A stretch of 33,194 nt of DNA from Albidovulum sp. (GTDB lineage Bacteria; Pseudomonadota; Alphaproteobacteria; Rhodobacterales; Rhodobacteraceae), in contig WFVA01000158.1 in NCBI GenBank assembly GCA_015491895.1, positions 1-33,194 of the forward strand, read 5' to 3'. Below the pieces are notes generated by a model. It had not been told where the DNA came from. It did no database searches and saw only the letters and a list, made by a program, of their open reading frames with translations. Below, piece after piece: positions 33,113 to 33,194 of the stretch; within the stretch, counting starts at the first letter, position 1, and every line of letters starts with the position of its first letter. Made by a program: the position numbers and the translations under genes.

Positions 33113-33138
33113 TAAAACAAAAGGCCCCGTCAGGGGCC
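33113..33138 (-). terminator. Intrinsic terminator of the tRNA-Pro gene
   Basis: On the minus strand GGCCCC-TGAC-GGGGCC forms a 6-bp GC stem with a 4-base loop (33138-33123), followed directly by TTTTGTTTT. It begins 11 bases after the tRNA CCA end, a textbook rho-independent terminator. It should also insulate motB from tRNA transcription. Confidence 0.88.
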
Positions 33139-33148
33139 GTTGTTTCAT

Positions 33149-33194
33149 TGGTCGGAGTGAGAGGATTCGAACCTCCGGCCCCTGCCTCCCGAAG
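33149..33194 (-). tRNA. tRNA-Pro (anticodon CGG), 3' part, cut by window edge
   Basis: The minus strand from 33194 reads an anticodon loop TTCGGGA with anticodon CGG and purine G37, the 3' anticodon stem GGCAG, the T arm GGAGG-TTCGAAT-CCTCT, the acceptor strand CACTCCG, discriminator A and an encoded CCA at 33151-33149. The acceptor sequence implies a 5' end of CGGAGTG, as in alphaproteobacterial tRNA-Pro. The D arm, 5' acceptor strand and most of the anticodon 5' stem lie beyond the right edge. An intrinsic terminator follows at once. Confidence 0.88.

Noticed and set aside
1-33194. CRISPR arrays, prophage genes, toxin-antitoxin pairs or known antiphage systems
   Set aside because: No regularly spaced repeats and no cas, phage structural, toxin-antitoxin or recognised defence genes were seen anywhere in the window.

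Overview
The window looks like chromosomal DNA of a GC-rich alphaproteobacterium, most likely of the Rhodobacterales. The signs are a VPLPA-CTERM-type exosortase (XrtD) fused to an EpsI domain, a motB-flgE-flgK-flgL-flgI flagellar block of Rhodobacter/Roseobacter type, an adjacent pair of saccharopine-dehydrogenase-like genes, and an alphaproteobacterial tRNA-Pro. This assignment rests on recognised families and gene order only.

Layout: 1-1470 is an insertion-sequence graveyard: an IS21 end with the start of istA, apparently inserted into an IS5-family transposase gene that has also lost its first catalytic Asp, followed by a deleted and frameshifted IS3-family orfB. 1488-3841 (minus) is a lipopolysaccharide inner-core pair, a Kdo transferase (waaA) and a family 4 glycosyltransferase, with overlapping stop and start codons. 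3958-7442 (plus) is mutL, rmuC and a DUF3775 gene. 7452-9661 (minus) is the saccharopine-dehydrogenase-like pair. 10010-10777 (minus) is a PPP-family metallophosphoesterase.

10913-26730 is an exopolysaccharide/exosortase locus. Two glycosyltransferases (GT4, GT2) read right. A leftward set follows: sugar-phosphate transferase, PrsT-like TPR protein, short Wza-like export protein, outer-membrane beta-barrel, XrtD and a rhomboid protease. A rightward set (secretion-type ATPase, chain-length determinant, tyrosine autokinase) diverges from the sugar transferase across a 700-base intergenic region with an AT-rich core. A 559-residue secreted protein of unknown function reads back toward the kinase. 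The parts suggest a lipid-linked polysaccharide started by the ExoY-like transferase, length-controlled by the Wzz/kinase pair, and exported through an OPX protein, TPR protein and beta-barrel, alongside exosortase processing of surface proteins. No Wzx flippase, Wzy polymerase or VPLPA-tailed substrate is visible here.

26731-27125 holds a decayed IS200/IS605-type transposase. 27126-32980 (minus) is the flagellar block flgI, flgL, flgK, flgE, motB. The window ends in the 3' part of a tRNA-Pro(CGG) on the minus strand with a clear intrinsic terminator.

The best leads are the tight exosortase-rhomboid tandem with a perfect 18-base palindrome between them, the short-OPX/beta-barrel/TPR export set, an identical 10-mer about 50 bases upstream of both motB and flgE lying within CtrA-like sites (with a third such site in the exopolysaccharide intergenic region), and an inverted repeat that folds over the mutL start codon.
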